Assembly: GCF_051414115.1 (NCBI RefSeq)
Contig: NZ_JBLKNZ010000001.1
Span: 1,612,001 to 1,676,000 of the forward strand
DNA length: 64,000 bases
Reading direction: 5' to 3'
Origin: Halovenus marina
GTDB taxonomy: Archaea > Halobacteriota > Halobacteria > Halobacteriales > Haloarculaceae
Made by a program: the position numbers and the translations under genes. The notes under the pieces are model-generated. The model ran no database searches and was not told where the DNA came from. It was given only the letters and a program-made list of their open reading frames with translations. Of this stretch, positions 25,199 to 33,906 are shown piece after piece. The stretch's first letter is position 1. Every line of letters starts with the position of its first letter.

Positions 25199-26320
25199 TC
25201 ACCGAGACGCGTGTCCGAGAACCGACCGATAGACGTCTGTGTAGGCTGAGACTGTCCGGTCGAGCGAATAGGTCTTCGATAACTCCGTCCCTCTCTGTTC
25301 GTACTCCGAGTAGACTGCCGGATCCTCTACCAGCGTACGCAACTGCGCATCGAGAGCGTCGGGGTCGTCGACTGCGTGATACAGCGCCGACTCGCCGTAG
25401 ACCTCTCGGAAGACGGGGATGTCAGACAGGACACACGGATTGCCGAGTGACATCGCTTCCAGCACGGCGAGACAGAACCCCTCCCACCGGGACGGCATGG
25501 CGTAGATGTCGATTTCGGACAGCATCTTGTATACCTGTGCGCGCTCGTCGAGAAATCCGAGCAGGTGCAGTCGGTCGCTGTATCGGGCGCGTTGTGTCTG
25601 CTCTTCGAGTGCCGCTCTGCGGTTCCCGTCCCCGGAGAGGACGAGTTCGACGTGGTGGTCGGTTTCAGCGTTGAGCTGGTCCACTGCCTCGATCAGAACG
25701 TCCTGTGCTTTCTGTTCGGTGAGCATCCCTGCAGCACCGACGACAGTGCCACCGGGGTCGATATCAGCGACGTCGTGGATGCTCCAGGGGATATCAGTCG
25801 CCTCGATCACTCGACTGCGGTCGACGCCGTTGTGGATGACGCTGACCGTTCGGTCGCGGACAATAGCGTCTTCCCAGCGGGCGAACGACTCGTGGACTGC
25901 GCTGGAGACACACACGACCGCATCGACGAGGCCGTTCGTCAGCCCGTTTGCGATCCGGCCCGTCCTCGTGTACCCGTCGTGGGTGTTGTGTTCGGTCTGG
26001 ACGACTGGCTTGCCCAGCCGCTTGGCGATGAGCGTGCCGTAGAACGCCGAGTGAGGATGGTGCGTGTGGATCAGGTCGTACTCTGCGAGTATCGACCGAA
26101 CCGTCTTGTACTGTGACCGGTCGATCCGGAACCGGTCCGGACTGTTGAGGGAGACTGTCTCGACACGCTCCATCCCGTCGAACGGGTCGATGTCAAACCA
26201 CGCCAGCAGTCCGACCTGGTCGAACGCATCGGCCGACGCCTGGCGCGCGGCAATCTCCGCCGGAATGCTCGACGCGCCAGCGGAGTTGACGACGTGACAC
26301 ACTGCGATTGGTTCGCCCAT
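25199..26320 (-). CDS. Glycosyltransferase family 4 (GT-B)
   Basis: A 373-residue glycosyltransferase. The N-terminal domain has a Gly/Ser loop (V-V-N-S-A-G-A-S-S) and D-L-I-H-T-H-H-P-H; the C-terminal domain has V-G-A-A-G-M-L-T-E-Q-K-A-Q-D and the E-G-F-C-L-A-V-L-E motif (E-x7-E) of GT4 enzymes that use nucleotide sugars with retention. It lacks membrane helices and would act at the inner face on lipid-linked or free acceptors. It lies 2 nt from the stop of hydrolase 2 on the other strand, inside the glycan island. Confidence 0.9.
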   Translation of the reverse strand: MGEPIAVCHVVNSAGASSIPAEIAARQASADAFDQVGLLAWFDIDPFDGMERVETVSLNSPDRFRIDRSQYKTVRSILAEYDLIHTHHPHSAFYGTLIAKRLGKPVVQTEHNTHDGYTRTGRIANGLTNGLVDAVVCVSSAVHESFARWEDAIVRDRTVSVIHNGVDRSRVIEATDIPWSIHDVADIDPGGTVVGAAGMLTEQKAQDVLIEAVDQLNAETDHHVELVLSGDGNRRAALEEQTQRARYSDRLHLLGFLDERAQVYKMLSEIDIYAMPSRWEGFCLAVLEAMSLGNPCVLSDIPVFREVYGESALYHAVDDPDALDAQLRTLVEDPAVYSEYEQRGTELSKTYSLDRTVSAYTDVYRSVLGHASR

Positions 26321-26456
26321 CTACGCTGGGATAGTCAAACGCGGCTGACATGGGTTTTGTCATCTGGCCTGGATACCGTTCGCTCCGATCCCCGCAGTGA
26401 GACTGTCGAAGGTGAGTTTCAAGACCCCTCGACGGGGAGTACAGCACGAGGATTCG

Positions 26457-27851
26457 ATGAGCGAGCATCCGAACATCATCTGGCTCACGCTCGACAGCGT
26501 CAGATACGACCACACGTCGATGAGCGGCTACGAACGTAACACGACGCCGAACCTGCAGGCGCTGGCGAATCGCGACGATGGGGTTTCGTTTTCGTCCTGT
26601 TTCTCTCACGCTCGGTCCTCTCCCGCATCTGTTCCGTCCATCCTGAGCGGGACGTACCCGTCGCGACACCGGACGTATTTCGGCAACAGCACTCAGTTTC
26701 CGGGAGAACTTCCGCTCGTGTCGGAACTGCTGAGTGACGTCGGCTACAGGACAATCGGGGTCTCGAACAACGGGTACGCGAGTGCGCTCACCGGGCTGGA
26801 CCGGGGATTCGACAGCTTCACCCTTCTGGGATCGACGCCGCGGGAGATTCTCCAGAGCGTCGGCGTGACGAACCTGCTAAAGTATCTCGTCAACATCCGC
26901 CGTCACTCCGTCGGGTTCAGTACGGACTTTCACGCACACTCCGGGGCGTATCTGCTGAACGAACTCACGAAGGAGGAGCTACAGGCGAGCGAGCAACCGC
27001 TGTTCTGTTATGTTCACTACAACGAGCCACATCGGGCGTATCATCCACCGCTTCCCTACCTCGATACATTCACCGACGACATCGAGATGGGTCCCGAGGA
27101 AGCCGCGTCGGTCGCGATGGACGTCCATCACAACCTCGTGGACATCGTCGCGAACGGCTGTGACCTGAGTGAGGCGGAGATGGAGGCCCTGATCGCGATG
27201 TACGACGCCGAAATCGCCTACACCGACGAACTGGTCGGGAACCTGCTCGACCTGATCGACGACAGACTCGACGAGACCATCGTCGTCGTCACCGCGGACC
27301 ACGGGGAACTGTTCGGCGAAGACGACATGCTCGCCCACAAGTACAGCCTCCACAACGCCGTGCTCAACGTTCCGATGGTGGTCGCTGGAATCAGTGACCT
27401 CTCAGAGTCCGGCGTCGTGCAACACTCCGATATCGTGCGAACGGCGCTCGAAATCGCCAGCGCTGACACAGAAACGATACAGGGCGTCGACCTGCGAACC
27501 GACTCTCGTGAGTACGCGATCAGTCAGTCGGGCGAGGGCGATCTGGATCCGCTTCTCGACCGGAACCCCGACTTCGACAGAGCGAAGTTCTACACGGGGG
27601 AGTACTCGGCTGCTCAGGACGGCGAGTACAAGTACGTCCAGCGTTCCGACGACCCGCGCCTCTATCGCCTCCCGGACGAGGACGAAAACCTGACCGAGGA
27701 ATGCGACGAGCGCGCATCGGAGATGGACGCGTGGCTCTCAGAGTGGCTCGAAACGGAGGGGAAACCGGTCGGAACTGGCTCGGAGGTGGAGGTGGACGAC
27801 ACCATGCGGGAGCGACTCGCAGACCTTGGCTATCTCGACCACGAGATGTGA
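26457..27851 (+). CDS. AlkP-superfamily sulfatase-like hydrolase 3
   Basis: A 464-residue protein. N-I-I-W-L-T-L-D-S-V-R-Y-D-H is the first metal site, S-S-P-A-S-V-P-S-I-L-S-G the nucleophile region, and V-V-V-T-A-D-H-G-E-L-F-G-E-D plus H-K-Y-S-L-H-N-A-V the second site. The nucleophile segment matches S-x-P-A but lacks the Arg that formylglycine-generating enzymes need, so it may use Ser directly. It ends L-A-D-L-G-Y-L-D-H-E-M. The ATG at 26457 (after GAGGA) is chosen over a start 60 nt upstream that has no family similarity. Probably acts on surface polysaccharide. Confidence 0.85.
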   Translation: MSEHPNIIWLTLDSVRYDHTSMSGYERNTTPNLQALANRDDGVSFSSCFSHARSSPASVPSILSGTYPSRHRTYFGNSTQFPGELPLVSELLSDVGYRTIGVSNNGYASALTGLDRGFDSFTLLGSTPREILQSVGVTNLLKYLVNIRRHSVGFSTDFHAHSGAYLLNELTKEELQASEQPLFCYVHYNEPHRAYHPPLPYLDTFTDDIEMGPEEAASVAMDVHHNLVDIVANGCDLSEAEMEALIAMYDAEIAYTDELVGNLLDLIDDRLDETIVVVTADHGELFGEDDMLAHKYSLHNAVLNVPMVVAGISDLSESGVVQHSDIVRTALEIASADTETIQGVDLRTDSREYAISQSGEGDLDPLLDRNPDFDRAKFYTGEYSAAQDGEYKYVQRSDDPRLYRLPDEDENLTEECDERASEMDAWLSEWLETEGKPVGTGSEVEVDDTMRERLADLGYLDHEM

Positions 27852-27873
27852 CTTCCGCTGCCCCTCCGCGTGG

Positions 27874-28845
27874 CTACATGTATCCGAGTTCTTCCAGTTG
27901 CTCCTGCACGTCCTGTGACGTACCGATTTCGCCGGTGTCGTCTCGCGGTTCCGGGGAGTGGTCCGTCCGTTCGAGTTCCTCTTCCAGCGCCGCCCGCACG
28001 TCGAGGACGCTCGATACGGAGTCGATAATGGCCGGGTCGGTTGCGGCGATCATCGCAGTCTCCGTGTGGAGACCGTCCTGCAGGCCGTGGTCGCTGACGA
28101 GGATGAGCTCGTCTTCGTCGCGTAGATCATCTCGCAATTCGCCAACGAAGTCGTTCAGTTCCTCGTAGGCACGCTCCTGGAGGGTGGGCCGGTCGTAGCT
28201 GACGTGTCCGACCAGATCCAGCCCGCTCGTGTAGCCGAACACGAGTTCGTACTGTCGCCCTCGCAGTCCCCGTCTGACGCGCGCCGTTCGGATCATCGCC
28301 ATCTCCAGACACTGTTCGTAGAATTCGACCGGGTCCGAAGAGGTGTGTCCGCCCTGTGCCTCCGGGTCGCGCTCGAACAGTTCGCCCATCTCGCGGCGGA
28401 GTTGGTGTTCCCGGTCCTCGGAATCAGAATCGACGACGTAGTTCGGAACGCCGATCACCTTGGCCGACCGGTCGTCGAAGACGGTCGTAATCTCGCGCTC
28501 GCTGTAGTACGACATCGGCGTCCGGAACGCGTCTTCGCTCGTTCGATTGAGGAGTATCGCCCCCAGTCGTGTCTGGACCGAATCTGGGAGCAGAAACTCG
28601 GCCGCGTCGCTCCCCGCCCGGAGTATCGGACTCTCCCAGGCGACGCCGTCGTCGAGCGTCAACCCGTGTTGCGCCGGTGGTAGGCCCGTGATGATCGTCG
28701 GCCAGAGTTCGTGCGTGCTGGGTTCGCCGCTGGAACTGACGATCGTATCGATGGGCTGTGACGCCGACAGCGCGAGATGTGGATGGTCGCCTGGGTCGAC
28801 CAAGTCCGGATCGAGCGCGTCGATCCCGAAGACCACGACAGTCAT
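27874..28845 (-). CDS. AlkP-superfamily type-I phosphodiesterase-like protein 4
   Basis: A 323-residue protein. V-V-V-F-G-I-D-A-L-D-P-D-L supplies the first Asp, H-E-L-W-P-T-I-I-T-G the nucleophile Thr, F-G-Y-T-S-G-L-D-L-V-G-H a later metal site, and I-L-V-S-D-H-G-L-Q-D-G the last. This pattern is that of nucleotide pyrophosphatase/phosphodiesterase members rather than sulfatases. It ends V-Q-E-Q-L-E-E-L-G-Y-M, again the shared tail. It is convergent with hydrolase 3 (22-nt gap). It could hydrolyse or transfer phosphodiester-linked groups on surface glycans. Confidence 0.8.
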   Translation of the reverse strand: MTVVVFGIDALDPDLVDPGDHPHLALSASQPIDTIVSSSGEPSTHELWPTIITGLPPAQHGLTLDDGVAWESPILRAGSDAAEFLLPDSVQTRLGAILLNRTSEDAFRTPMSYYSEREITTVFDDRSAKVIGVPNYVVDSDSEDREHQLRREMGELFERDPEAQGGHTSSDPVEFYEQCLEMAMIRTARVRRGLRGRQYELVFGYTSGLDLVGHVSYDRPTLQERAYEELNDFVGELRDDLRDEDELILVSDHGLQDGLHTETAMIAATDPAIIDSVSSVLDVRAALEEELERTDHSPEPRDDTGEIGTSQDVQEQLEELGYM

Positions 28846-28910
28846 ACGCCGACATACCGCCCCGGCGGAGTAATAGGTTCCGTCTGTGGACCGACGATGC
28901 GGGCGTCTCG

Positions 28911-30221
28911 CTACCCGCGCTGTTCGACGCGGACCGCCACGATTCGAGCGCCGTCCACCCCTGTGACGGTGAGCGTGTACTCCGCTTCCTCGATCGTGTC
29001 GTCGAGTTCCGGTGTGCGGTCGAGTCGTTCCAGTATCAGTCCGCCGAGCGTCTCGAACCCCTCGCTCTCGAAGTCGGCGTCGAGCGTGTCGTTGACCACC
29101 GAGAGCGGGACGCCGCCGTCTATCTCGTACACCCCCTCGTCCTGCTGTCGTATCGAGGGTTCGCTCTCGTCGGTGTCGAACTCGTCGCGGAGGTCACCGA
29201 CGACGGCTTCCACCACGTCCTCGATGGTCGCGATTCCCTCGAACGCGCCCCACTCGTCGATCACGGCGGCCATCTGTTGCTGGTTGGCGCGAAACTGCAA
29301 CAGCAGGTCGCTGATCGTCGTCGTCTCGGGGACGACGAGAATCTCCCGCGCGATGTCGTCTGCGGTCGTTTCGCCCTCGTCGTCCGCTTCACTCGCACGC
29401 AGGACGTCCTTGACGTCGAGAAATCCGGCGGCCTCGTCTCCGTCTTCCGAGATAACTGGATAGCGAGTGTGTCCTGCATCAAGGATGACCGACCGAAGTT
29501 CCGTGAGTGTGGCGTCGCCAGTCACGCTCACCACGTCTGGGCGGGGGACCATCACCTCCCTGACGAGCGTATCGTCCAGATCGAACACGCTCTCGATCAT
29601 CTCGACTTCCGCCGTGTCGACGTGGCCCTTCTCGCCCGAGCGAGCGAGGACGCGACGGATCTCCCGCTCTTCGAGTGTCTCCTCGGTTTCGGAGGCTGGC
29701 GGAATCCCGAGCAGTCGAGTGAAGGCGTTTGCCGTCCCGTTGAACACGACGAGTCCGGGATAAAACAGGATGTAGAAGAACTTCATCGGCGGAGCGACAA
29801 ACAGCGAGAGGCGCTCTGCTTCAGCGATGGCGATTGTCTTCGGTGCGAGTTCGCCAAAGACGACGTGCAGAAAGGTGATGATGCTGAACCCGAGCGCGAA
29901 GGCGACGAGATGGATCAGGTTCGACGGGAGCACCGACTCCAGAACGGGTTCGAGCAGCGATGCGACGGCGGGTTCCCCGACCCACCCGAGCCCCAGCGAG
30001 GCGATGGTGATTCCGAGTTGTGTCACCGCGAGATAGTTGTCGAGGTTGTCGACAACTTCCTGAAGCGTCCCCGCTCCCGCGCGGCCATCTTCGACGAGTT
30101 GCTCGACTGACGTCGCGCGGATGCGGACGAAGGCGAACTCGGAGGCGACGAAAAAGCCGTTCAGCACCACCAGAAACAGCGCGAGAAGCAGTCGTGTCGT
30201 GGAGAATACGAGGTCTACCAT
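28911..30221 (-). CDS. CNNM/CorC-type membrane protein (DUF21-CBS-CorC_HlyC)
   Basis: A 436-residue protein. The N-terminal DUF21 domain (about 1-190) has three to four membrane helices, including F-V-A-S-E-F-A-F-V and V-F-G-E-L-A-P-K-T, both family signatures. Two CBS domains follow (about 205-340, with E-V-M-V-P-R-P-D-V and I-V-D-E-W-G-A-F-E-G), then the C-terminal CorC_HlyC domain (about 355-430, I-D-G-G-V-P-L-S-V). Members transport or regulate Mg2+/Co2+ efflux, with CBS domains sensing nucleotides. The label haemolysin often given to this family is misleading. Confidence 0.92.
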   Translation of the reverse strand: MVDLVFSTTRLLLALFLVVLNGFFVASEFAFVRIRATSVEQLVEDGRAGAGTLQEVVDNLDNYLAVTQLGITIASLGLGWVGEPAVASLLEPVLESVLPSNLIHLVAFALGFSIITFLHVVFGELAPKTIAIAEAERLSLFVAPPMKFFYILFYPGLVVFNGTANAFTRLLGIPPASETEETLEEREIRRVLARSGEKGHVDTAEVEMIESVFDLDDTLVREVMVPRPDVVSVTGDATLTELRSVILDAGHTRYPVISEDGDEAAGFLDVKDVLRASEADDEGETTADDIAREILVVPETTTISDLLLQFRANQQQMAAVIDEWGAFEGIATIEDVVEAVVGDLRDEFDTDESEPSIRQQDEGVYEIDGGVPLSVVNDTLDADFESEGFETLGGLILERLDRTPELDDTIEEAEYTLTVTGVDGARIVAVRVEQRG

Positions 30222-30433
30222 CGCGTCCCTCCCGCGTCGTCACTCGCACAGAACGCAGTCATACCCGTACTTCCTGGGGGCTGAGTAAAGATGTTGGTGG
30301 TTCTCGAACTCCCAGATGGTCTCGTCTGCGTCGAGTGAGATTCTGGGACCGACTGATCTCCCGTTCTTGTGAGGAGACGCCGTCAGATCCGATAGCTACA
30401 TTCCAGGCCGCTTGCAAACGCTCCGTACACGTA

Positions 30434-31327
30434 ATGTTCGTCTCGGGAACCAAAATCCGAAGCGAGACGGTGTCTGGTCGCCTTTACCCCGGCCTCGGTG
30501 ATGGCCCTCGTCCGGGGGTCCTCGTGCTCCACGGTGGCGGTGGTGCGGGTGGATACGAACAGGAATACGCAGCGTTGCTCGCCGAACACGGCTACACCGC
30601 ACTCTGTGTCGAATACTTTGCTGCGCCGGGGACCCGTGACGCCCTCCACGAGGTCCCCCTCGAGGAGTTCGAGCGTGCGGCGGACTGGCTTCTCGACCGA
30701 CCGGCGGTTAGCGGAGACCGCATCGGAGTTGTCGGCTTTTCCCGGGGCGGTGAAGCGTCGCTTCTCGTCGGTTCTACGTTCGAGACGGTCGGTGTGGTGG
30801 TCGCGTACGTCCCGAGTTGTTACGTCTGGCCAGCGCCGTCCTGGATGGACGGCGTCGGTGAGGGCGAACCAACGTGGACACTCGCTGGCGAACCGCTCCC
30901 ACATCTCCCGATCGATAAATACGTCTACGAATCGGACGACGTCGACGAGCCATTCGGCGAGGAACCGAACGCTCCGACACTCGCAATCGATCGGTCGACG
31001 ACAGCAGAGAGAGAACAGGCCGCAATTCCCGTCGAAGATATCGACGGGCCCGTTCTGCTTGTCTCTGGGGGACAGGACATCGTGTGGCCCTCTGCGCTGC
31101 TCGCTGACCGGGCGGCAGACCGACTCGACGAGCACGACCATCCGTGGCAGTTCGAACACCTCTCCTTCCCTCGTGCAGGCCATGCGATCAGAGTCCCCTA
31201 TCGGTTCGAGGGGGACACCGATCCGACAGACCGTCACCAGTACGGTGGAACAAACGAAGCCAACGCACACGCGTCCGCCAGCGCCTGGCAGGCGGCACTA
31301 CAGTATCTCGACGTCGCGTTCGCCTGA
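30434..31327 (+). CDS. Alpha/beta hydrolase, BAAT/dienelactone hydrolase-like
   Basis: A 297-residue alpha/beta hydrolase. G-V-L-V-L-H-G-G-G-G-A-G-G forms the oxyanion region, Ser103 in G-F-S-R-G-G is the nucleophile, Asp in S-G-G-Q-D-I-V-W and His in R-A-G-H-A-I-R complete the triad. The layout is that of the C-terminal catalytic domain of bile-acid-CoA:amino acid acyltransferase/acyl-CoA thioesterase proteins without the N-terminal Ig-like domain. Thioesterase or ester hydrolysis is likely. The ATG at 30434 is chosen because residues before it have no family match. The 212 nt upstream show no gene. Confidence 0.82.
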   Translation: MFVSGTKIRSETVSGRLYPGLGDGPRPGVLVLHGGGGAGGYEQEYAALLAEHGYTALCVEYFAAPGTRDALHEVPLEEFERAADWLLDRPAVSGDRIGVVGFSRGGEASLLVGSTFETVGVVVAYVPSCYVWPAPSWMDGVGEGEPTWTLAGEPLPHLPIDKYVYESDDVDEPFGEEPNAPTLAIDRSTTAEREQAAIPVEDIDGPVLLVSGGQDIVWPSALLADRAADRLDEHDHPWQFEHLSFPRAGHAIRVPYRFEGDTDPTDRHQYGGTNEANAHASASAWQAALQYLDVAFA

Positions 31328-31345
31328 ATACCGTGGCGTGACTGT

Positions 31346-32047
31346 TCAGGACCGGTCAAACTCGATTCGATCGCCCTCGGTGACGTCGTGGTGGTCCGTC
31401 CATCGATACGGCGTTTCGAGGACGTACTGCCCCCGGCCGGGGTACTGCTGATCGGTCCCGTCCTCCCCTGGACCGGGTTCGGGGGCGTGGTGAATCCCGG
31501 TTATCGTCTGCTCGGCGTCTGCGAACACGATGTCGATTCCGAAGTCCATATCGAGCATCCAGAAGGTGTGGTCCTCGACCGAATCCGAGACGAACAGCAT
31601 CCCCCACCCAGACGGGAGCGAGTCGGTTTCGCTGAGACCGGTCGTCCACTCCTCGACAGTCTCGGCGATGGCGACTTGGAGCGATCCGAGTCGATCGCCG
31701 TCTGGAGTCTGGACGCGCAGATCGGTCGTCTCGTGGTCGGGAAACGACGGTGTCGCGACCCCACCAGAATCGGTTGCGTTCCCGTCTGCGTCTGTCTCGC
31801 CAGAATCAGTTGGAGTTGCGTTCTCCCCCGGCTCGGTCGAAGGCGTGGTGCCGTCGCCTCTCTCGTCGGAATCGGTCGGAGTCATGGTACCGTCGGAATC
31901 GGTAGCGGTTGTGCCCCCCGAACCAGTCGGCGTGGCAGTGTCATCGTCAGTGTCACTGTCAGCGTTCAAACAGCCAGCGAGCGCGATCCCGGACAGTCCC
32001 GTTCCCGCGACAAGCCTGCCGAATTCCCGTCTCGTGCGTGGATTCAT
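31346..32047 (-). CDS. Tat-exported DUF192 lipoprotein
   Basis: A 233-residue protein. N-terminus: T-R-R-E-F-G-R twin-arginine motif, hydrophobic stretch and lipobox L-A-G-C at about 22-25, so it should be exported folded and lipid-anchored outside. Residues 27-105 are a Thr/Ser/Asp/Gly/Pro-rich linker, probably extended and glycosylated. The DUF192 domain (about 110-230) has E-T-D-S-L-P-S-G-W-G-M-L-F-V and F-W-M-L-D-M-D-F-G-I-D-I-V-F, both diagnostic. DUF192 function is poorly known. It is convergent with the hydrolase gene (18-nt gap). Confidence 0.88.
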   Translation of the reverse strand: MNPRTRREFGRLVAGTGLSGIALAGCLNADSDTDDDTATPTGSGGTTATDSDGTMTPTDSDERGDGTTPSTEPGENATPTDSGETDADGNATDSGGVATPSFPDHETTDLRVQTPDGDRLGSLQVAIAETVEEWTTGLSETDSLPSGWGMLFVSDSVEDHTFWMLDMDFGIDIVFADAEQTITGIHHAPEPGPGEDGTDQQYPGRGQYVLETPYRWTDHHDVTEGDRIEFDRS

Positions 32048-32088
32048 TTTATTGGGTATTTTTATAACGCAGATGTCAGTAGGTATGT

Positions 32089-33747
32089 TTAGTGCAAGTA
32101 GTCTATGGTCAGACGAGAGCCGTCTTCGTAGGATGTGTCAACCGCTACGTCCCACCCCTGTGCTCCAGCTAATGTTTTGACAATTGGAAGTATCATTCCT
32201 CGCTTTGCATCCGGTACTGCTTCGCCATATGCCAATAGTCGTTGCTCGTTCATACCTTTCAGCGATGTTCCGTTATCCGATACTACGAACTGATTGTCCG
32301 TCTGCATCACAGTAATTTGATCAGCACCGTTCTCAATTAGGAACCGGAATATGTTCTCGAACAATAGACCAGTCTGTACCTCGTTTGCCTCGATCGTCTC
32401 GTCGACGCTAATCTCGAGGGATTGTCCTCCGTTCGTCACCGAGTTGAACGCTCTCTTTGCCTCACTCGTGACGTCGACAGTTGTTGTCTGCTCGATGGGG
32501 CGTCCGTACTGACTCAACATCGTTAGATTGGTGATGATCTGCTCCATTCGATCGGTTGTTTCCATGATCGTGGTAAGATTGCCAGACAGTTGTGACTCTG
32601 CGTCTGAATCGATCGCTTGCTGAGTCAGCTCAGTGTATTGCGTGATAATGTTGACCGTATTTCGGAGTTCGTGGGTGATCGCCTCCGCGAAATCATCGAA
32701 TTGTGAGTTCTGTTGTTCAAGTTTACGCCGGATCCGTTCAACTTGGGTAACATCGGCCAGCACAAGAATTTGCCCGACTGCGGTTTGACCCACAGTGAGC
32801 TGTTTGCTCGATAACAAATAGTAGTTGGAGAGGTTCGATTCAGAAAAGCTGACTATTTCTGAGTTCGCCGGTAGATACGTTGACAACTCTGGAACCGAGT
32901 CCTCTAAGGCGCTACCGATGCTGTTCTCGAGACTCGGAAACATCTCTTTCGCCACGATATTGGCGTCCTGAATGAGATTCTCTTCGTCGAGCAGAATCAC
33001 TCCCTCATTAAGCTCATCCAATAACTGCTCACGGCCGAACCGCTGAACGGCAACAAATCGCCCATCAATAACGTACAGCACTCCGATCGCAAACAGGCCG
33101 ACACCTATCGGTTCGTAGTTCATCGTGAGAAAGATGTCTGAATTTGAATACGCTACAAGATCGAAGATCACGGGTAAACCCGCCAATCCGACAAGACCTG
33201 ACAAGCGCTTGGTGGCGTAATTCGAGTCCTGGAACAGGTCAAAGAGAATATAGAATCCGATCGCTGAGAGCGAATACGCGAACCCGGTAACGATCCAGTG
33301 AAGCACCCCGAATCGGATTACGAGATGAGAGAATGGTGTGGCAGCGGTACTGGTCGAAAAATAGTGGCCGTGAACTGGGCTCGTCCACTTTATTATGAGA
33401 ATGATGCTGAAAACCCCAAGCGCCAGCCGTCTATAGAATTTTTGTCGATGGTAGGACTCCCCGGCGTAGGCCGAACAAAAGTACAGCCACGAGCCAACTG
33501 ATGCTAATCCCACAGTGAGACCGAGGATATAGAAGGTCAGCTTCAGTTCTGGGAGCGGGGCAACCATACGACCAACGTGGAAAGACGACCAGAGGCCACA
33601 GGTTGCCAGCAGAGAGATCAGACCCCACTGGGTATCTGTATCAGTGATCTGGGACCGAGCACGAGCGATTGCAGCAAAACAAACGAGCGCAGTCAGACTG
33701 AAAACACCAATATAAGCCAGCCGAATCAACTCACCAGCTATCGGCAT
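32089..33747 (-). CDS. 7TM-sensor histidine kinase with PAS domain (AT-rich gene)
   Basis: A 552-residue membrane sensor kinase. Residues 1-225 have about seven helices of the histidine-kinase N-terminal 7TM type; 240-330 resemble a PAS fold; the dimerisation helix holds the phospho-acceptor His in A-I-T-H-E-L-R-N-T; the ATPase domain is short and divergent, with an N-box E-N-I-F-R-F-L-I-E-N-G and a G-box of D-N-G-T-S-L lacking the second Gly. No response regulator adjoins it. Base composition and codon use are visibly AT-richer than all neighbours, suggesting recent acquisition. The promoter region upstream is also AT-rich. Confidence 0.85.
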   Translation of the reverse strand: MPIAGELIRLAYIGVFSLTALVCFAAIARARSQITDTDTQWGLISLLATCGLWSSFHVGRMVAPLPELKLTFYILGLTVGLASVGSWLYFCSAYAGESYHRQKFYRRLALGVFSIILIIKWTSPVHGHYFSTSTAATPFSHLVIRFGVLHWIVTGFAYSLSAIGFYILFDLFQDSNYATKRLSGLVGLAGLPVIFDLVAYSNSDIFLTMNYEPIGVGLFAIGVLYVIDGRFVAVQRFGREQLLDELNEGVILLDEENLIQDANIVAKEMFPSLENSIGSALEDSVPELSTYLPANSEIVSFSESNLSNYYLLSSKQLTVGQTAVGQILVLADVTQVERIRRKLEQQNSQFDDFAEAITHELRNTVNIITQYTELTQQAIDSDAESQLSGNLTTIMETTDRMEQIITNLTMLSQYGRPIEQTTTVDVTSEAKRAFNSVTNGGQSLEISVDETIEANEVQTGLLFENIFRFLIENGADQITVMQTDNQFVVSDNGTSLKGMNEQRLLAYGEAVPDAKRGMILPIVKTLAGAQGWDVAVDTSYEDGSRLTIDYLH

Positions 33748-33906
33748 CTGGTTGTTACTCGGATTATTATAACAAAATTGTTTTGGCTATCCGATATTAT
33801 TCTACATAACTGATCGAATTTCGGGTGTAATAGACACTGATTCTACAGAATGCCAGTCGGTGGCTTTCGGTCACGTCAAGACTCGACGAATGCGAGAACG
33901 CTGCTG

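Noticed and set aside
22736..27851. Active formylglycine sulfatases
   Set aside because: None of the sulfatase-like proteins keeps the C/S-x-P-x-R signature needed for formylglycine formation; direct Thr/Ser nucleophiles are more likely.
28758..30110. A 450-codon plus-strand frame opposite the CNNM-type gene
   Set aside because: Reverse-complement reading of a well-defined DUF21-CBS-CorC protein; no independent motif.
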